Source: JBQTII01 sp052387905
GTDB taxonomy: Bacteria; Actinomycetota; Actinomycetes; Sporichthyales; Sporichthyaceae
Length of the DNA stretch: 64,000 nt
Direction of reading: 5' to 3'
NCBI GenBank assembly: GCA_052387905.1
Contig: JBQTIR010000036.1
Coordinates: 75,554 to 139,553, forward strand
Part shown: one piece after another, positions 19,304 to 27,413 of the stretch
How positions within the stretch are numbered: position 1 is the stretch's first letter
How the letters are laid out: each line of letters opens with the position of its first letter
The notes under the pieces: model-generated
What the model saw: only the letters and a program-made list of their open reading frames with translations
Databases searched by the model: none
What the model was told of the DNA's origin: nothing
Made by a program: the position numbers and the translations under genes

Positions 19304-19762
19304 GTGACCGCCCTGGACCCCATCGACGAGCGGATCATCGCCGCGCTCCGCTCCGATGCCCGCACCAGCTACGCCGACATCGGCCAGGTAGTGGCGCTGT
19401 CCGCACCGGCGGTCAAGCGGCGCGTCGACCGGTTGCGTGCCACCGGCGCGATCCGCGGGTTCACCGCCGTGGTCGACCCTGCGGCGCTGGGCTGGACCAC
19501 CGAAGCCTTCGTCGAGCTGTACTGCGCCGGCAAGACCTCACCGGCCCAGATCCAGGCGGCCGTGGCCCGGTTCCCCGAGGTGGTCTCGGCCTCGACCGTC
19601 ACCGGGGACGCCGACGCGCTGCTGCACGTGCTCGCCGAGGACATCAAGCACCTGGAGCGGGTCGTCGAGCAGATCGCCGCGGAACGGTTCGTGACGCGAA
19701 CCCGTTCGGCGATCGTGATGTCCTCGCTGGTGCGTCGTCATACTGCCGAGGGGCTGGCCTGA
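19304..19762 (+). CDS. Lrp/AsnC family transcriptional regulator
   Basis: 152-aa regulator with an N-terminal winged helix (LDPIDERIIAALRSDARTSYADIGQVV, then the recognition helix SAPAVKRRVDRLRATGAI) and a C-terminal RAM ligand-binding domain (about 70-145). In actinobacteria such regulators are often found beside rocD/ddaH, which lie 3.9 kb downstream here, separated by the TAP genes. Control of arginine/ornithine catabolism is therefore plausible but inferred. Starts with GTG 15 bases after the VanW gene. Confidence 0.9.
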   Translation: MTALDPIDERIIAALRSDARTSYADIGQVVALSAPAVKRRVDRLRATGAIRGFTAVVDPAALGWTTEAFVELYCAGKTSPAQIQAAVARFPEVVSASTVTGDADALLHVLAEDIKHLERVVEQIAAERFVTRTRSAIVMSSLVRRHTAEGLA

Positions 19763-19774
19763 CCAGGCCATCTG

Positions 19775-21307
19775 TCAGCGCGGGGGCGGTGTGCCGGGGC
19801 AGCGCAGATCAGCGCGATTCCCGGTGCGGCGCGCAGGAAGCGATCCGTCCCGCAGGTAGGCAGCGATCGCGCCGTCCACGCAACGATTGCCGGTCAAGGA
19901 CTTCGCATGCGAGGTGGAACCGACCTCGGCGACCAGAACCGCGCGGGGGAACTCACGGCGGACGGCGAGCGCGCCCGCGAACGGCGTCACCGCGTCACCG
20001 GTGGTGTTGATCAGCAGGATCGGCGGGGCGGCGCCGCCGTCGATGACGGGTGCCACACCTTGGCGGGCGGGCCAGTAGGTGCACGGGCCGGTGTACCACT
20101 GGGTGTTCCACACCGCGAAGGGTGCCTGCGGCTCGGTGGCGAAGCTGTCCTCCCGGACCTGCAGGTGTAGTCGCGGCCAGGCGTCATCGCTGCAGAGCAG
20201 CGCGAGGAACGCGGCGTACTCGTTATCGCCTCCCGCGCGCTGGTCCCGGATCAGCGCCCGCGCCGGCGCCCGCACCCCGCGTTCCCAGGCGGCGAAGGCC
20301 CGGGCGATGCCGGGCCAGTCGAGGTCGGCGTAGGCGGCGAGGAGGAAGAGGTCGTTCCATTCGCTCGGGCCTACCGATCCACGGGGCCGCAGGCGCAGCG
20401 CATTCTCGACCCGGTAGTAGCGCCGCTGGACGGCTGCCGCGCTATGGCCCAGCCCGAACCGCTCGTGCCGGCGCGCCGTCCATCGCCAGAACGCGGCCAG
20501 GCCGCCTTCGATGGCGATCGACAGCACCCGTGATCCTTGCTGGTAGCCGAAACCGTCGGGTGCGATGTTGCCGTCGAGGACCATCGGTCCGGTGCGGTCC
20601 GGGAACAGCGTGGCGTACACCTGACCCAGCAGGCTGCCGTAGGAGTAGCCGTAGAACCCCAGGCGCGGTGCGTCCAGTGCGAGGCGGATCGCCTCCAGGT
20701 CCCGGACGGTGTCCACGGTCTTCATGTGCTCCAGAAGGTCGCCGTGGCGGCGCCCGCATGCCCGGGCGTAGGCGCGCGACTTGGCGATCCAGGAGATTTC
20801 CTGACCGCGGGGCAGGGCTCGACCGGTGGGGCGGTAGTCCGGAAGCCGGCCGGTGAAGTACGACGGGTCGCAGCCCAGGGCGGGACGGCTCGCGCCGACG
20901 CCGCGCGGATCGAAGCCGATCCAGTCGTAGCGGTCACCGATGCCGCCGGGGACGAGGTCGCCGAGCAGTGCCAGATTCAGTCCCGATCCACCCGGCCCGC
21001 CCGGGTTGCCCACCATCACCCCGCGGCGCTCGCGTTCGGGGACCCGGGCCCGGATGCGGGAGACAGCGATGCGGATGGTTCGAGCGTCCGGACGTGCCCA
21101 GTCCAGCGGCACCTGGAGGAATCCGCACTGCGCCCCCGCGCGGCGCAGATCCCGGTCGCTGCATTGCGCCCACGCGATCGCGGCGTCGCCCGGGCCGGAC
21201 CGGGTGGGCGCGCCATGAGCGGCGACGCCGGGTAGGCCCGCAGCGAGCAACGCTGTCCACCCGGCCACCACCGATGTCCAGCGGCGCCGGTCCGTCCCGC
21301 CCCGCAT
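19775..21307 (-). CDS. Secreted TAP-type alpha/beta hydrolase (S33, tripeptidyl aminopeptidase-like), active-site intact
   Basis: 510-aa exported hydrolase. The N-terminal hydrophobic stretch (SVVAGWTALLAAGLPGVAAHG) is a signal peptide. NPGGPGGSG is the oxyanion motif, the nucleophile elbow is GYSYG with Ser222, and the C-terminal TAP-like domain carries DAVTPFAGAL (Asp) and TSHAKSLTGNRCVD (His). The family releases N-terminal di- or tripeptides from the outside of actinobacterial cells. A 15/19 iron-box palindrome sits 5-23 bases before the ATG, and there is no Shine-Dalgarno sequence, fitting an iron-regulated leaderless transcript. Paralog of the next gene upstream. Confidence 0.9.
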   Translation of the reverse strand: MRGGTDRRRWTSVVAGWTALLAAGLPGVAAHGAPTRSGPGDAAIAWAQCSDRDLRRAGAQCGFLQVPLDWARPDARTIRIAVSRIRARVPERERRGVMVGNPGGPGGSGLNLALLGDLVPGGIGDRYDWIGFDPRGVGASRPALGCDPSYFTGRLPDYRPTGRALPRGQEISWIAKSRAYARACGRRHGDLLEHMKTVDTVRDLEAIRLALDAPRLGFYGYSYGSLLGQVYATLFPDRTGPMVLDGNIAPDGFGYQQGSRVLSIAIEGGLAAFWRWTARRHERFGLGHSAAAVQRRYYRVENALRLRPRGSVGPSEWNDLFLLAAYADLDWPGIARAFAAWERGVRAPARALIRDQRAGGDNEYAAFLALLCSDDAWPRLHLQVREDSFATEPQAPFAVWNTQWYTGPCTYWPARQGVAPVIDGGAAPPILLINTTGDAVTPFAGALAVRREFPRAVLVAEVGSTSHAKSLTGNRCVDGAIAAYLRDGSLPARRTGNRADLRCPGTPPPR

Positions 21308-21311
21308 GGTC

Positions 21312-21330
21312 GTAGGTTAGGTGTACCTAA
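21312..21330. promoter_or_regulatory. Strong DtxR/IdeR-like iron box
   Basis: GTAGGTTAGGTGTACCTAA matches 15 of 19 positions of TTAGGTTAGSCTAACCTAA on either strand; the wider repeat is GGTTAGGT-GT-ACCTAACC (21315-21332). It fills the 32-base gap between the two TAP paralogs. On the minus strand TAACCT ends six bases before the ATG of the downstream paralog, so the box would cover the -10 element. Confidence 0.65.
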
Positions 21331-21339
21331 CCCGTCGGG

Positions 21340-22854
21340 TCAACGCGGAACCGGGGTCCCGTCGCAGACCAGGTCCGGCCCGATGCCCGCCTTGCGGGCA
21401 GGCAGGCGACCGGAGCGCAGGTAGGCAGCAATCGCGTTGTCGACGCAGCGGTTGCCACTGAGCGAGGTGGCGTGCGAGGTCGAACCGACCTCGGCGATGA
21501 GTGCGGAGCGGGGGAACTCCGTCCGCACCGCGATGGCCCCGGCGAACGGGGTGATCGCATCCTGGGTGGTGTTGACCAGCAGTATCGGGGGTGCAGAGTC
21601 CCCGTTGATGTTCGGTGCCTGGCCCTGGGCGGCCGGCCAGGTGGTGCACGGTCCGGTGGCCCACCGGGTGTTCCAGACCGCGAACGGGGCCTGCTGCTCG
21701 ATGGCGAAGCTCTCCTGGCGGATCTGCTCGTTGTTGCGCGGGCCGACATCGTCGGAGCAGAGCTGACCGAGGAACGCGGCGTACTGGTTGTCGCCGCCGT
21801 TGCGTACCCGCAGGAGCAAGCGGCGAATGGGTTCGGGGCGCTCCTCCTCCCACAGTGCCAGGGCGTTGGCCAGGATCGGCCATTGACCGTCGGAGTAGGC
21901 CGCCAGTAGGAAGACATCGTTCCACTCGGTCGGCCCGATGGTCCCGACCGGCGTGATGCGCAGGGCGTTCTCGATGGTGTTGTAGCGCGACTGGACCTCC
22001 GCGGCGCTGTTACCCAGGCCGTAGCGGTTGTGCCGCTCGGCCGTCCATCGCCAGAACGCGGCCATCCCGCTCTCGACCGAGATCGCGATCGCTCGGGCCC
22101 GGTCGGCGTACCCGAACTTGTCTCCGGCGATGTTGCCGTCCAGCACCATCGGGCCCACGCGATTCGGGAACTGCGTCGCATAGAGCTGGCCGAGCAACGT
22201 CCCGTAGCCGAAGCCGAAGAACCCGATCTTGCGCTCGCCGAGGGCGATCCGGATGGCCTCCATGTCCCGGACGGTGTCCACCGACTTCAGGTGATCGAGG
22301 AAATCGCCGTGGCGGGCACCGCAGGTCGCGGCGTACTGGGTGGATCGGGCCACCCAATCGGCCTCGTCGCCGAGCGGGAGCAACCGGTTGTTCGGGCGGT
22401 AGTCCGGTAGCCGACCGTCGAAGTAGGTGGCATCGCAACTGAGCGCGGGCTTGCTCTCACCGACACCGCGGGGGTCGAACCCAATCCAGTCGTAGCGGTC
22501 GCCGACGTCGCGGGGGACCGCGCCACCGAGCAGGGCAAGCCGGACGCCGGACAGCCCCGGGCCGCCGGGGTTGGTCAGCATGACCCCGCGGCGCGCGCCC
22601 TTCGCGACTGTGGCGCGAACCCGGGAGACGGCAAGCTGAATCTTCGGACCGTTCGGGCGGTCCCAGTCCATCGGCACGGTGACGAAGCCGCACTCGGCCT
22701 TCTCGGTGAACAGGTCCCGGTTGGCGCACGGGCCCCAGGCGATGCGATCGCCGTCGCGGGCCGAGTCGCGGGCCGCCGCGGGGCCGGGCAGGGTCACCGC
22801 CGAGGCGACCAACGCAGCAGCCAACGATGCGACGACGATCCGCGTACGGCGCAT
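21340..22854 (-). CDS. Secreted TAP-type hydrolase paralog lacking the nucleophilic serine
   Basis: 504-aa paralog of the adjacent gene, with the same signal peptide plan (RIVVASLAAALVASAVTLPGPAAA), NPGGPGLSG and C-terminal TAP domain (DAITPFAGAI, TSHATSLSGNRCVD). At the nucleophile elbow the neighbour reads GYSYG, whereas this protein reads GFGYG: residue 216 is Gly (codon at 22207-22209, GGC on the coding strand). The rest of the fold is well conserved, with no frameshift, so it looks like a maintained pseudoenzyme, perhaps a substrate-binding or decoy protein. First gene of the tandem pair in transcription order. Confidence 0.9.
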   Translation of the reverse strand: MRRTRIVVASLAAALVASAVTLPGPAAARDSARDGDRIAWGPCANRDLFTEKAECGFVTVPMDWDRPNGPKIQLAVSRVRATVAKGARRGVMLTNPGGPGLSGVRLALLGGAVPRDVGDRYDWIGFDPRGVGESKPALSCDATYFDGRLPDYRPNNRLLPLGDEADWVARSTQYAATCGARHGDFLDHLKSVDTVRDMEAIRIALGERKIGFFGFGYGTLLGQLYATQFPNRVGPMVLDGNIAGDKFGYADRARAIAISVESGMAAFWRWTAERHNRYGLGNSAAEVQSRYNTIENALRITPVGTIGPTEWNDVFLLAAYSDGQWPILANALALWEEERPEPIRRLLLRVRNGGDNQYAAFLGQLCSDDVGPRNNEQIRQESFAIEQQAPFAVWNTRWATGPCTTWPAAQGQAPNINGDSAPPILLVNTTQDAITPFAGAIAVRTEFPRSALIAEVGSTSHATSLSGNRCVDNAIAAYLRSGRLPARKAGIGPDLVCDGTPVPR

Positions 22855-22926
22855 CCGGTGCCTTCCGCTCAGAGGAACCCGATGGCGGCATCCTCGATAA
22901 AGGATTTCTGCCCGAGTTACCCCAGA

Positions 22927-23517
22927 CTAACCCGCGGTACCCACATTCCGACAGAACGCCAGCGTCCGATCCCACGCCAGCTCGCTCGCCCGCTCGTCGT
23001 ACTCGGCCGTGAGCGAGGGATCGGTGAACAGGTGACCCGCCCCGGGGTAGTCATGGAGCTCGACGACTCCGCCTGCTGCCTGCACCGCGGCGGCGAACGC
23101 GTCGAGGTGTTCCTGCTCCCGCCACGGGTCGTCGACGCTGGTGTGCACCTGGGCCGGCACGCCGGCCGGCCACGGCCCGCCCGCGAGCTCCGCCGGGTCG
23201 AGGGCGCCACCGAACAGCACGACCCCGGCGACCGGGCGCTGGATCGCGATCAACTCGGCCATCGCGCCGCCGTTGGAGAAGCCCGCCGCGATGAACCCAT
23301 CGGACAGGCCCGCCACTGCCCGGGCGCCGCGGTGGAACAACTCGGCGAAGCCGAGGTGCTCGGCGAAGACCATGGCGTCGGTGTAGTCGTCGAACACCTC
23401 ACCGTCGTACTGGTCGGCGACCACGACCTCATGGCCGGCTGCGGTGAATCGGCGAGCAGCGTCGAGCACACCGGGCCGGACCCCAAGGACGGAGTGGAAC
23501 AGGGCGATCTGGGCCAT
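22927..23517 (-). CDS. Dienelactone hydrolase family protein
   Basis: 196-aa cytoplasmic alpha/beta hydrolase. Short DLH-type layout: IALFHSVLGVRPG at the N terminus, nucleophile elbow GFSNGGAMA, Asp in SVDDPW, and His in PGAGHLFTD. DLH relatives normally use Cys at the nucleophile; here it is Ser, as in carboxylesterase-like members. Start ATG 23515-23517 gives the standard N terminus; an in-frame ATG lies nine bases upstream. Divergent from ddaH. Substrate unknown. Confidence 0.85.
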   Translation of the reverse strand: MAQIALFHSVLGVRPGVLDAARRFTAAGHEVVVADQYDGEVFDDYTDAMVFAEHLGFAELFHRGARAVAGLSDGFIAAGFSNGGAMAELIAIQRPVAGVVLFGGALDPAELAGGPWPAGVPAQVHTSVDDPWREQEHLDAFAAAVQAAGGVVELHDYPGAGHLFTDPSLTAEYDERASELAWDRTLAFCRNVGTAG

Positions 23518-23644
23518 GGCGCCCATCCTGCCCCGTGGGCGGCGATCGATTCGCGCCGGTAGGGCGGGGTCGGACGCAACGTTCCGTCGGCCAGACGCAA
23601 CAGTTTCGTCTGCGCGCGGGCCCGGCCAGCCCGACCATCGAAGT

Positions 23645-24571
23645 ATGACGATGCCCGCCTCCGCCGCGCCCGGCCCGCGTGCCGCGCGCACCCGCTCCGC
23701 CACGATCACCGCGCTGCCCACCGCGCGCACCGCGCGGGCCCGGCACTACCTGATGTGCCGCCCGACGTACTTCGAGGTCACCTATGCCATCAACCCGTGG
23801 ATGAACCCCGACGTGCCGGTCGACCTGGAACTGGCGATGCGTCAGTGGGAGGGCCTGCGTGACACCTACCGCGCCCTCGGACACACCGTCAGCTTCATCG
23901 AGCCGATGCCCGGGCTGCCGGACATGGTGTTCGCGGCCAACGGCGCGCTCGTCGTCGAGGGCAAGGTGCTCGGCGCCAACTTCAAGGCCGCCGAGCGTAA
24001 GGCCGAGGGTCCGGCCTATCTGCGCTGGTTGGCCGAGTCCGGGCTGACCGCCACTGTCGGCGACGAAGGAGCCGTTGGCCGTGTGTTTACCGAGTTCGCG
24101 ACCACTGCGGCGATCAATGAGGGCGAGGGTGACTTCCTCGACCTGGCCGACGTGATCCTGGCCGGCACGGGGTTCCGTACCGAACCGGCCGCCCACCGCG
24201 AGGCGCAAGAATTCTTCGGCAAGCCGGTGATCACGCTGACTCTGGTGGACCCGCGGTTCTACCACCTGGACACCGCGATCGCAGTCCTCGCCGACAACGA
24301 CATCGCCTACTTTCCGGGCGCTTTCTCCGCCGGGTCGCGGGCCGTGCTCGCCCGGATGTTCCCGGACGCGATCGCGGTCGGTGAGGTCGATGCCGCGTCG
24401 TTCGCGATGAACTCGGTCTCCGACGGTCGACATGTCGTCATCCCCGCCGAGTGCGTCGGCTTCGCCGCACGGTTGCGTGCCCGTGGGTATGAACCGGTAC
24501 CGGTCGAGCTGGGGGAGTTCCGTAAGTCAGGTGGCGGTCCGAAGTGCTGCACGCTGGAGATCCGGTCATGA
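23645..24571 (+). CDS. ddaH: Dimethylargininase/amidinotransferase-family hydrolase
   Basis: 308-aa guanidino-modifying enzyme that would convert methylated arginine (or a related guanidine) to citrulline and an amine. MVFAANGA, the acidic EGEGDFL, the catalytic His in DPRFYHLDTA and the nucleophilic Cys in GGGPKCCTLE are present. Compared with the expected family pattern, residues about 135-158 contain an extra stretch of about 14 residues (TVGDEGAVGRVFTEFATT) that includes the 29-bp repeat copy B. Its stop overlaps the rocD start by ATGA, so the two are coupled: citrulline or ornithine metabolism in one unit. ATG 23645 used; 23651 is possible. Confidence 0.88.
   Translation: MTMPASAAPGPRAARTRSATITALPTARTARARHYLMCRPTYFEVTYAINPWMNPDVPVDLELAMRQWEGLRDTYRALGHTVSFIEPMPGLPDMVFAANGALVVEGKVLGANFKAAERKAEGPAYLRWLAESGLTATVGDEGAVGRVFTEFATTAAINEGEGDFLDLADVILAGTGFRTEPAAHREAQEFFGKPVITLTLVDPRFYHLDTAIAVLADNDIAYFPGAFSAGSRAVLARMFPDAIAVGEVDAASFAMNSVSDGRHVVIPAECVGFAARLRARGYEPVPVELGEFRKSGGGPKCCTLEIRS
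24056..24084 (+). repeat. 29-bp intragenic repeat, copy B
   Basis: Starts with GTCGGCGACGAAGGAGCCGT; differs from copy A (12106-12134) at one base. The seven bases CCGCCAC also precede both copies, with a one-base indel between. It encodes VGDEGAVGRV from codon 138, directly before the active-site EGEGD of the dimethylargininase. Confidence 0.8.
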
Positions 24572-25800
24572 CGCCCGCGGTCCCGGCGGCCCGTACCGTG
24601 ACGGAACGTCAGAACAACCGGGAAGACCTACGGGAGCGTTGCGCGCACAACTACCACCCGCTCCCGGTGACGGTGGCCTCCGCGGCCGGCTCCTGGGTGA
24701 CCGACGTCAATGGTCGGCGCTTCCTGGACTGCCTGGCCGCGTACTCCGCGTTGAACTTCGGTCACGGGCACCCGGTGCTGCTCGAGGCGGCGCGCGCCCA
24801 GCTCGAGCGCGTCACCCTGACCAGCCGGGCGTTCGACCACGACAGCCTGTACGAGTTCTGCGCCGAACTGGGCGACCTGTGCGGCAAGGACATGGTGCTG
24901 CCGATGAACACCGGCGCCGAGGCCGTAGAGACCGCGATCAAGGTCGCCCGTAAGTGGGGATACACGGTCAAGGGTGTGCCGGCCGGAGCAGCGACGATCG
25001 TCGTCGCTGACGGCAACTTCCACGGCCGCACCACGACGATCGTCTCGTTTTCGACCGACGAGGTAGCCCGGGCGGACTTCGGCCCGTTCACCCCGGGCTT
25101 TCGGGTCGTGCCCTCCGGCGACGCCGCCGCGATGGCGGCGGCGATCGACCACACCACGGTCGCGGTGCTGATCGAGCCGATCCAGGGCGAGGCCGGCGTG
25201 CTCGTGCCGCCCGCGGGCTACCTGCGTGAGGTGCGGACTCTGTGCACCCGGACCAACGTGCTGTTCATCGCCGACGAGATCCAGTCCGGACTGGGCCGCA
25301 CCGGTGCGCTGTTCGCATGCGATCACGAGGGCGTCCTCCCGGACCTGTACACGCTCGGCAAGGCCCTCGGCGGCGGCATCGTGCCGGTCTCCGCGGTCGT
25401 TGCCGATGCGGATGTGCTGGGAATTCTGAAGCCCGGTCAGCACGGGTCCACGTTCGGCGGCAATCCGCTGGCGTGCGCGGTCGGACGGGCCGTCGTCGGT
25501 CTGCTGGCCACCGGTGATTTTCTCGACGACGCCCGCGACCTCGGCGCGCACCTGCACGCGCGCCTCGCGGAGCTCACCCGGCTGGGCGTCACCGCGGTGC
25601 GCGGGCGTGGTCTGTGGGCCGGCATCGACATCGATCCCGCCGTCGGCACGGGGCGGGACATCTGCGACCGACTGATGGCCCGCGGCGTCCTGGCCAAGGA
25701 CACGCACGGTTCCACGATCCGACTGGCGCCTCCGCTGGTCATCACCGAGGCCGAGATCGACTGGGCCGTCGATCAGCTCGCGGCGGCCCTGCGCTCCTAG
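24568..25800 (+). CDS. rocD: Ornithine aminotransferase
   Basis: 410-aa PLP-dependent class III aminotransferase converting ornithine and 2-oxoglutarate to glutamate semialdehyde and glutamate. Landmarks: FLDCLAAYSALNFGHGHP, MNTGAEAVETAIKVARKWGY, GNFHGRTT, IEPIQGEAGV, ADEIQSGLGRTG, and the PLP lysine in TLGKALGGG. Length and motifs match bacterial RocD. Starts at the ATGA overlap with ddaH, so both are made together and feed methylarginine-derived nitrogen towards proline and glutamate. Its stop shares CTAG with the convergent SirB1-like gene. Confidence 0.95.
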   Translation: MTPAVPAARTVTERQNNREDLRERCAHNYHPLPVTVASAAGSWVTDVNGRRFLDCLAAYSALNFGHGHPVLLEAARAQLERVTLTSRAFDHDSLYEFCAELGDLCGKDMVLPMNTGAEAVETAIKVARKWGYTVKGVPAGAATIVVADGNFHGRTTTIVSFSTDEVARADFGPFTPGFRVVPSGDAAAMAAAIDHTTVAVLIEPIQGEAGVLVPPAGYLREVRTLCTRTNVLFIADEIQSGLGRTGALFACDHEGVLPDLYTLGKALGGGIVPVSAVVADADVLGILKPGQHGSTFGGNPLACAVGRAVVGLLATGDFLDDARDLGAHLHARLAELTRLGVTAVRGRGLWAGIDIDPAVGTGRDICDRLMARGVLAKDTHGSTIRLAPPLVITEAEIDWAVDQLAAALRS

Positions 25801-26639
25801 TTCAGGCGGGCGCGGGCGGTGCGCGCGGCTTGGCGGACCTCTTGGGCCACCAGCGGGCGGTCGCCTTCGACCAGATCGGCGTAGGCCTCCAGACGGACAG
25901 CAGCGCCGACGAAATCCCCGGCGCGGGCCAGGGCCTCACCGTGGGCACGGTGCAGATCCTCGGGGCAGCCGCGGATCAGCAACGACATCTCGATCGCCCA
26001 GAGCCGGGTCCGCGCCGACTCGATCCGGGTCAGGTGCCCCGCCTCGGCGTGGCCGCGGATGTTGGCCAGGATCCGCAGCATCGTCCTGGGGGTGTCCCAG
26101 GGCCGCAGGTCGTGGGCAGTCGGGGCATGGCCGAGCAGCCGGTAGGCCGCCGAGTCAGGAAAGGGCACCCCGCCGTTGAACGGGTCCACCAGCACGAAAC
26201 CTGGCTCGGGGCCGCCGACCTCGCCGGCGCGTTCGGCGTCGCCGAGACCGACCACGAAGTGGCCCGGCAGGCCGATGCCGTGCGCGGGCACGTCAAGGCG
26301 GCTCGCGACCTCCAGCCACACGACCGAGAGCAGGATCGGCAGCCCGCGGCGGCGCCGCAGAACCTCGTGCAGCAGCGAGGAACGCAGGTCGGTGTAATCC
26401 GCGGCCGTCCCGGCGAACCCGATGTCGCCGCCGAGGGTCGCGCGCAGGTGCCGACCGATCTGGGCGGGCCCGGCGTCCCCGGGCAGGCCGGCGGCGACGA
26501 TCTCGGCGATCGAGTCCAGGCGCCCGAGTTCGACCTCGACGTCGAGGTCGGAGTCCAACTCCAGGCCCAGCAGCAGGCACGCCCGTCCCAGCGATCCGTC
26601 GGGGTCGTTGGCAGCGGCGGCGAAGTCCGCCCGGGTCAC
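25797..26639 (-). CDS. SirB1-like transglutaminase-fold/TPR protein
   Basis: 280-aa cytoplasmic protein of the SirB1 family (transglutaminase-like domain, then tetratricopeptide-like helices). The signature DLRSSLLHEVLRRRRGLPILLSVVWLEVA and the GIGLPGHFVVG strand are clear; the His of GHFVV is retained, but the usual transglutaminase Cys position is occupied by Leu/Ser (RSSLLH), so peptidase activity is unlikely. Role unknown. Starts with GTG in a GTGA overlap with the SH3-like gene, meaning translational coupling. Confidence 0.85.
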   Translation of the reverse strand: MTRADFAAAANDPDGSLGRACLLLGLELDSDLDVEVELGRLDSIAEIVAAGLPGDAGPAQIGRHLRATLGGDIGFAGTAADYTDLRSSLLHEVLRRRRGLPILLSVVWLEVASRLDVPAHGIGLPGHFVVGLGDAERAGEVGGPEPGFVLVDPFNGGVPFPDSAAYRLLGHAPTAHDLRPWDTPRTMLRILANIRGHAEAGHLTRIESARTRLWAIEMSLLIRGCPEDLHRAHGEALARAGDFVGAAVRLEAYADLVEGDRPLVAQEVRQAARTARARLN

Positions 26640-26890
26640 AGGCGCTCCGGTCGGGAACGACGTAAGGGAGCGGGAGGCACGACCTTGCCGGCGACAAGGT
26701 CACCAGTGGCCACCCGGACAAGGCTTCCGTCCTTGCGGCGGATCTCCAGCACGTCGTTCTCCCAACCCAGCAGGTCTCCGACCACGTCACCGAGGCCACC
26801 GTCGGGATGATTGCGGCGCACCGACACCCGCGATCCGACATCCTCGACGGACAGCGTCATCGCGTACTTCACCACGTAGCGCGGTGACAT
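26636..26890 (-). CDS. Standalone SH3-like domain of the Rv0428c-type acetyltransferase family
   Basis: 84-aa protein. The segment DVGSRVSVRR...LGDVVGDLLGWENDVLEIRRKDG and DLVAGKVVPPAP matches the N-terminal beta-barrel found in Rv0428c/cg3035-type GNAT proteins, but no acetyltransferase domain follows: the frame ends in RRSRPERL and runs into the SirB1-like gene. Either a natural single-domain form or a trimmed remnant. Start could be ATG 26890 or the internal ATG at 26860. Divergent from fdxA. Confidence 0.7.
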   Translation of the reverse strand: MSPRYVVKYAMTLSVEDVGSRVSVRRNHPDGGLGDVVGDLLGWENDVLEIRRKDGSLVRVATGDLVAGKVVPPAPLRRSRPERL

Positions 26891-27037
26891 TTGTCAACCC
26901 CAGTTCGACGTAGGCCCAGTTGTCGGGATACTAGGTGCTGGACGTGGTCGCACCGACCTAGCCGCCGCACGATCGCCGCGTGCGCGAGCAAGCCCTGCCC
27001 GGGGCGCCCTCGCCGCCCCGTGGAGGAGGAAATACCC

Positions 27038-27364
27038 GTGACCTACGTGATCGCCCAGCCCTGCGTCGACCTCAAGGACAAGGCCTGCATCGAGGAATGT
27101 CCCGTCGACTGCATCTACGAGGGCGGGCGGATGATGTACATCCACCCCGACGAGTGCGTCGACTGTGGCGCCTGTGAGCCGGTGTGCCCGGTCGAGGCCA
27201 TCTACTACGAGGACGACACCCCGGACCAGTGGAAGGACTTCTACAAGGCCAACGTGGAGTTCTTCGGCGACATCGGTTCCCCCGGTGGTGCGGCCAAGCT
27301 CGGCCTGATCGACAAGGACCACCCGGTCGTGGCGGCACTGCCTCCGCAGGAGCACGCGGAGTAG
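27038..27364 (+). CDS. fdxA: Seven-iron ferredoxin FdxA
   Basis: 108-aa ferredoxin carrying one [3Fe-4S] and one [4Fe-4S] cluster. The first motif CVDLKDKACIEECPVDC and the second CVDCGACEPVCP give the expected Cys pattern, and the tail (YYEDDTPDQWKDFYKANVEFF) is typical of mycobacterial/streptomycete FdxA. GTG start with a strong GGAGGAGGAAA ribosome site. An electron carrier for oxidoreductases such as P450s. It commonly precedes dapC in actinobacteria, as here. Confidence 0.96.
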   Translation: MTYVIAQPCVDLKDKACIEECPVDCIYEGGRMMYIHPDECVDCGACEPVCPVEAIYYEDDTPDQWKDFYKANVEFFGDIGSPGGAAKLGLIDKDHPVVAALPPQEHAE

Positions 27365-27413
27365 CGCTGTAACCCCGTTCGAGTAGGCACCCGCCGACCA
27401 CTAGGTTCGGCGG

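Noticed and set aside
22896..22925. Iron box before the first TAP-type gene
   Set aside because: The best window (TTACCCCAGACTAACCCGC) matches only 11 of 19 consensus positions and is not palindromic.
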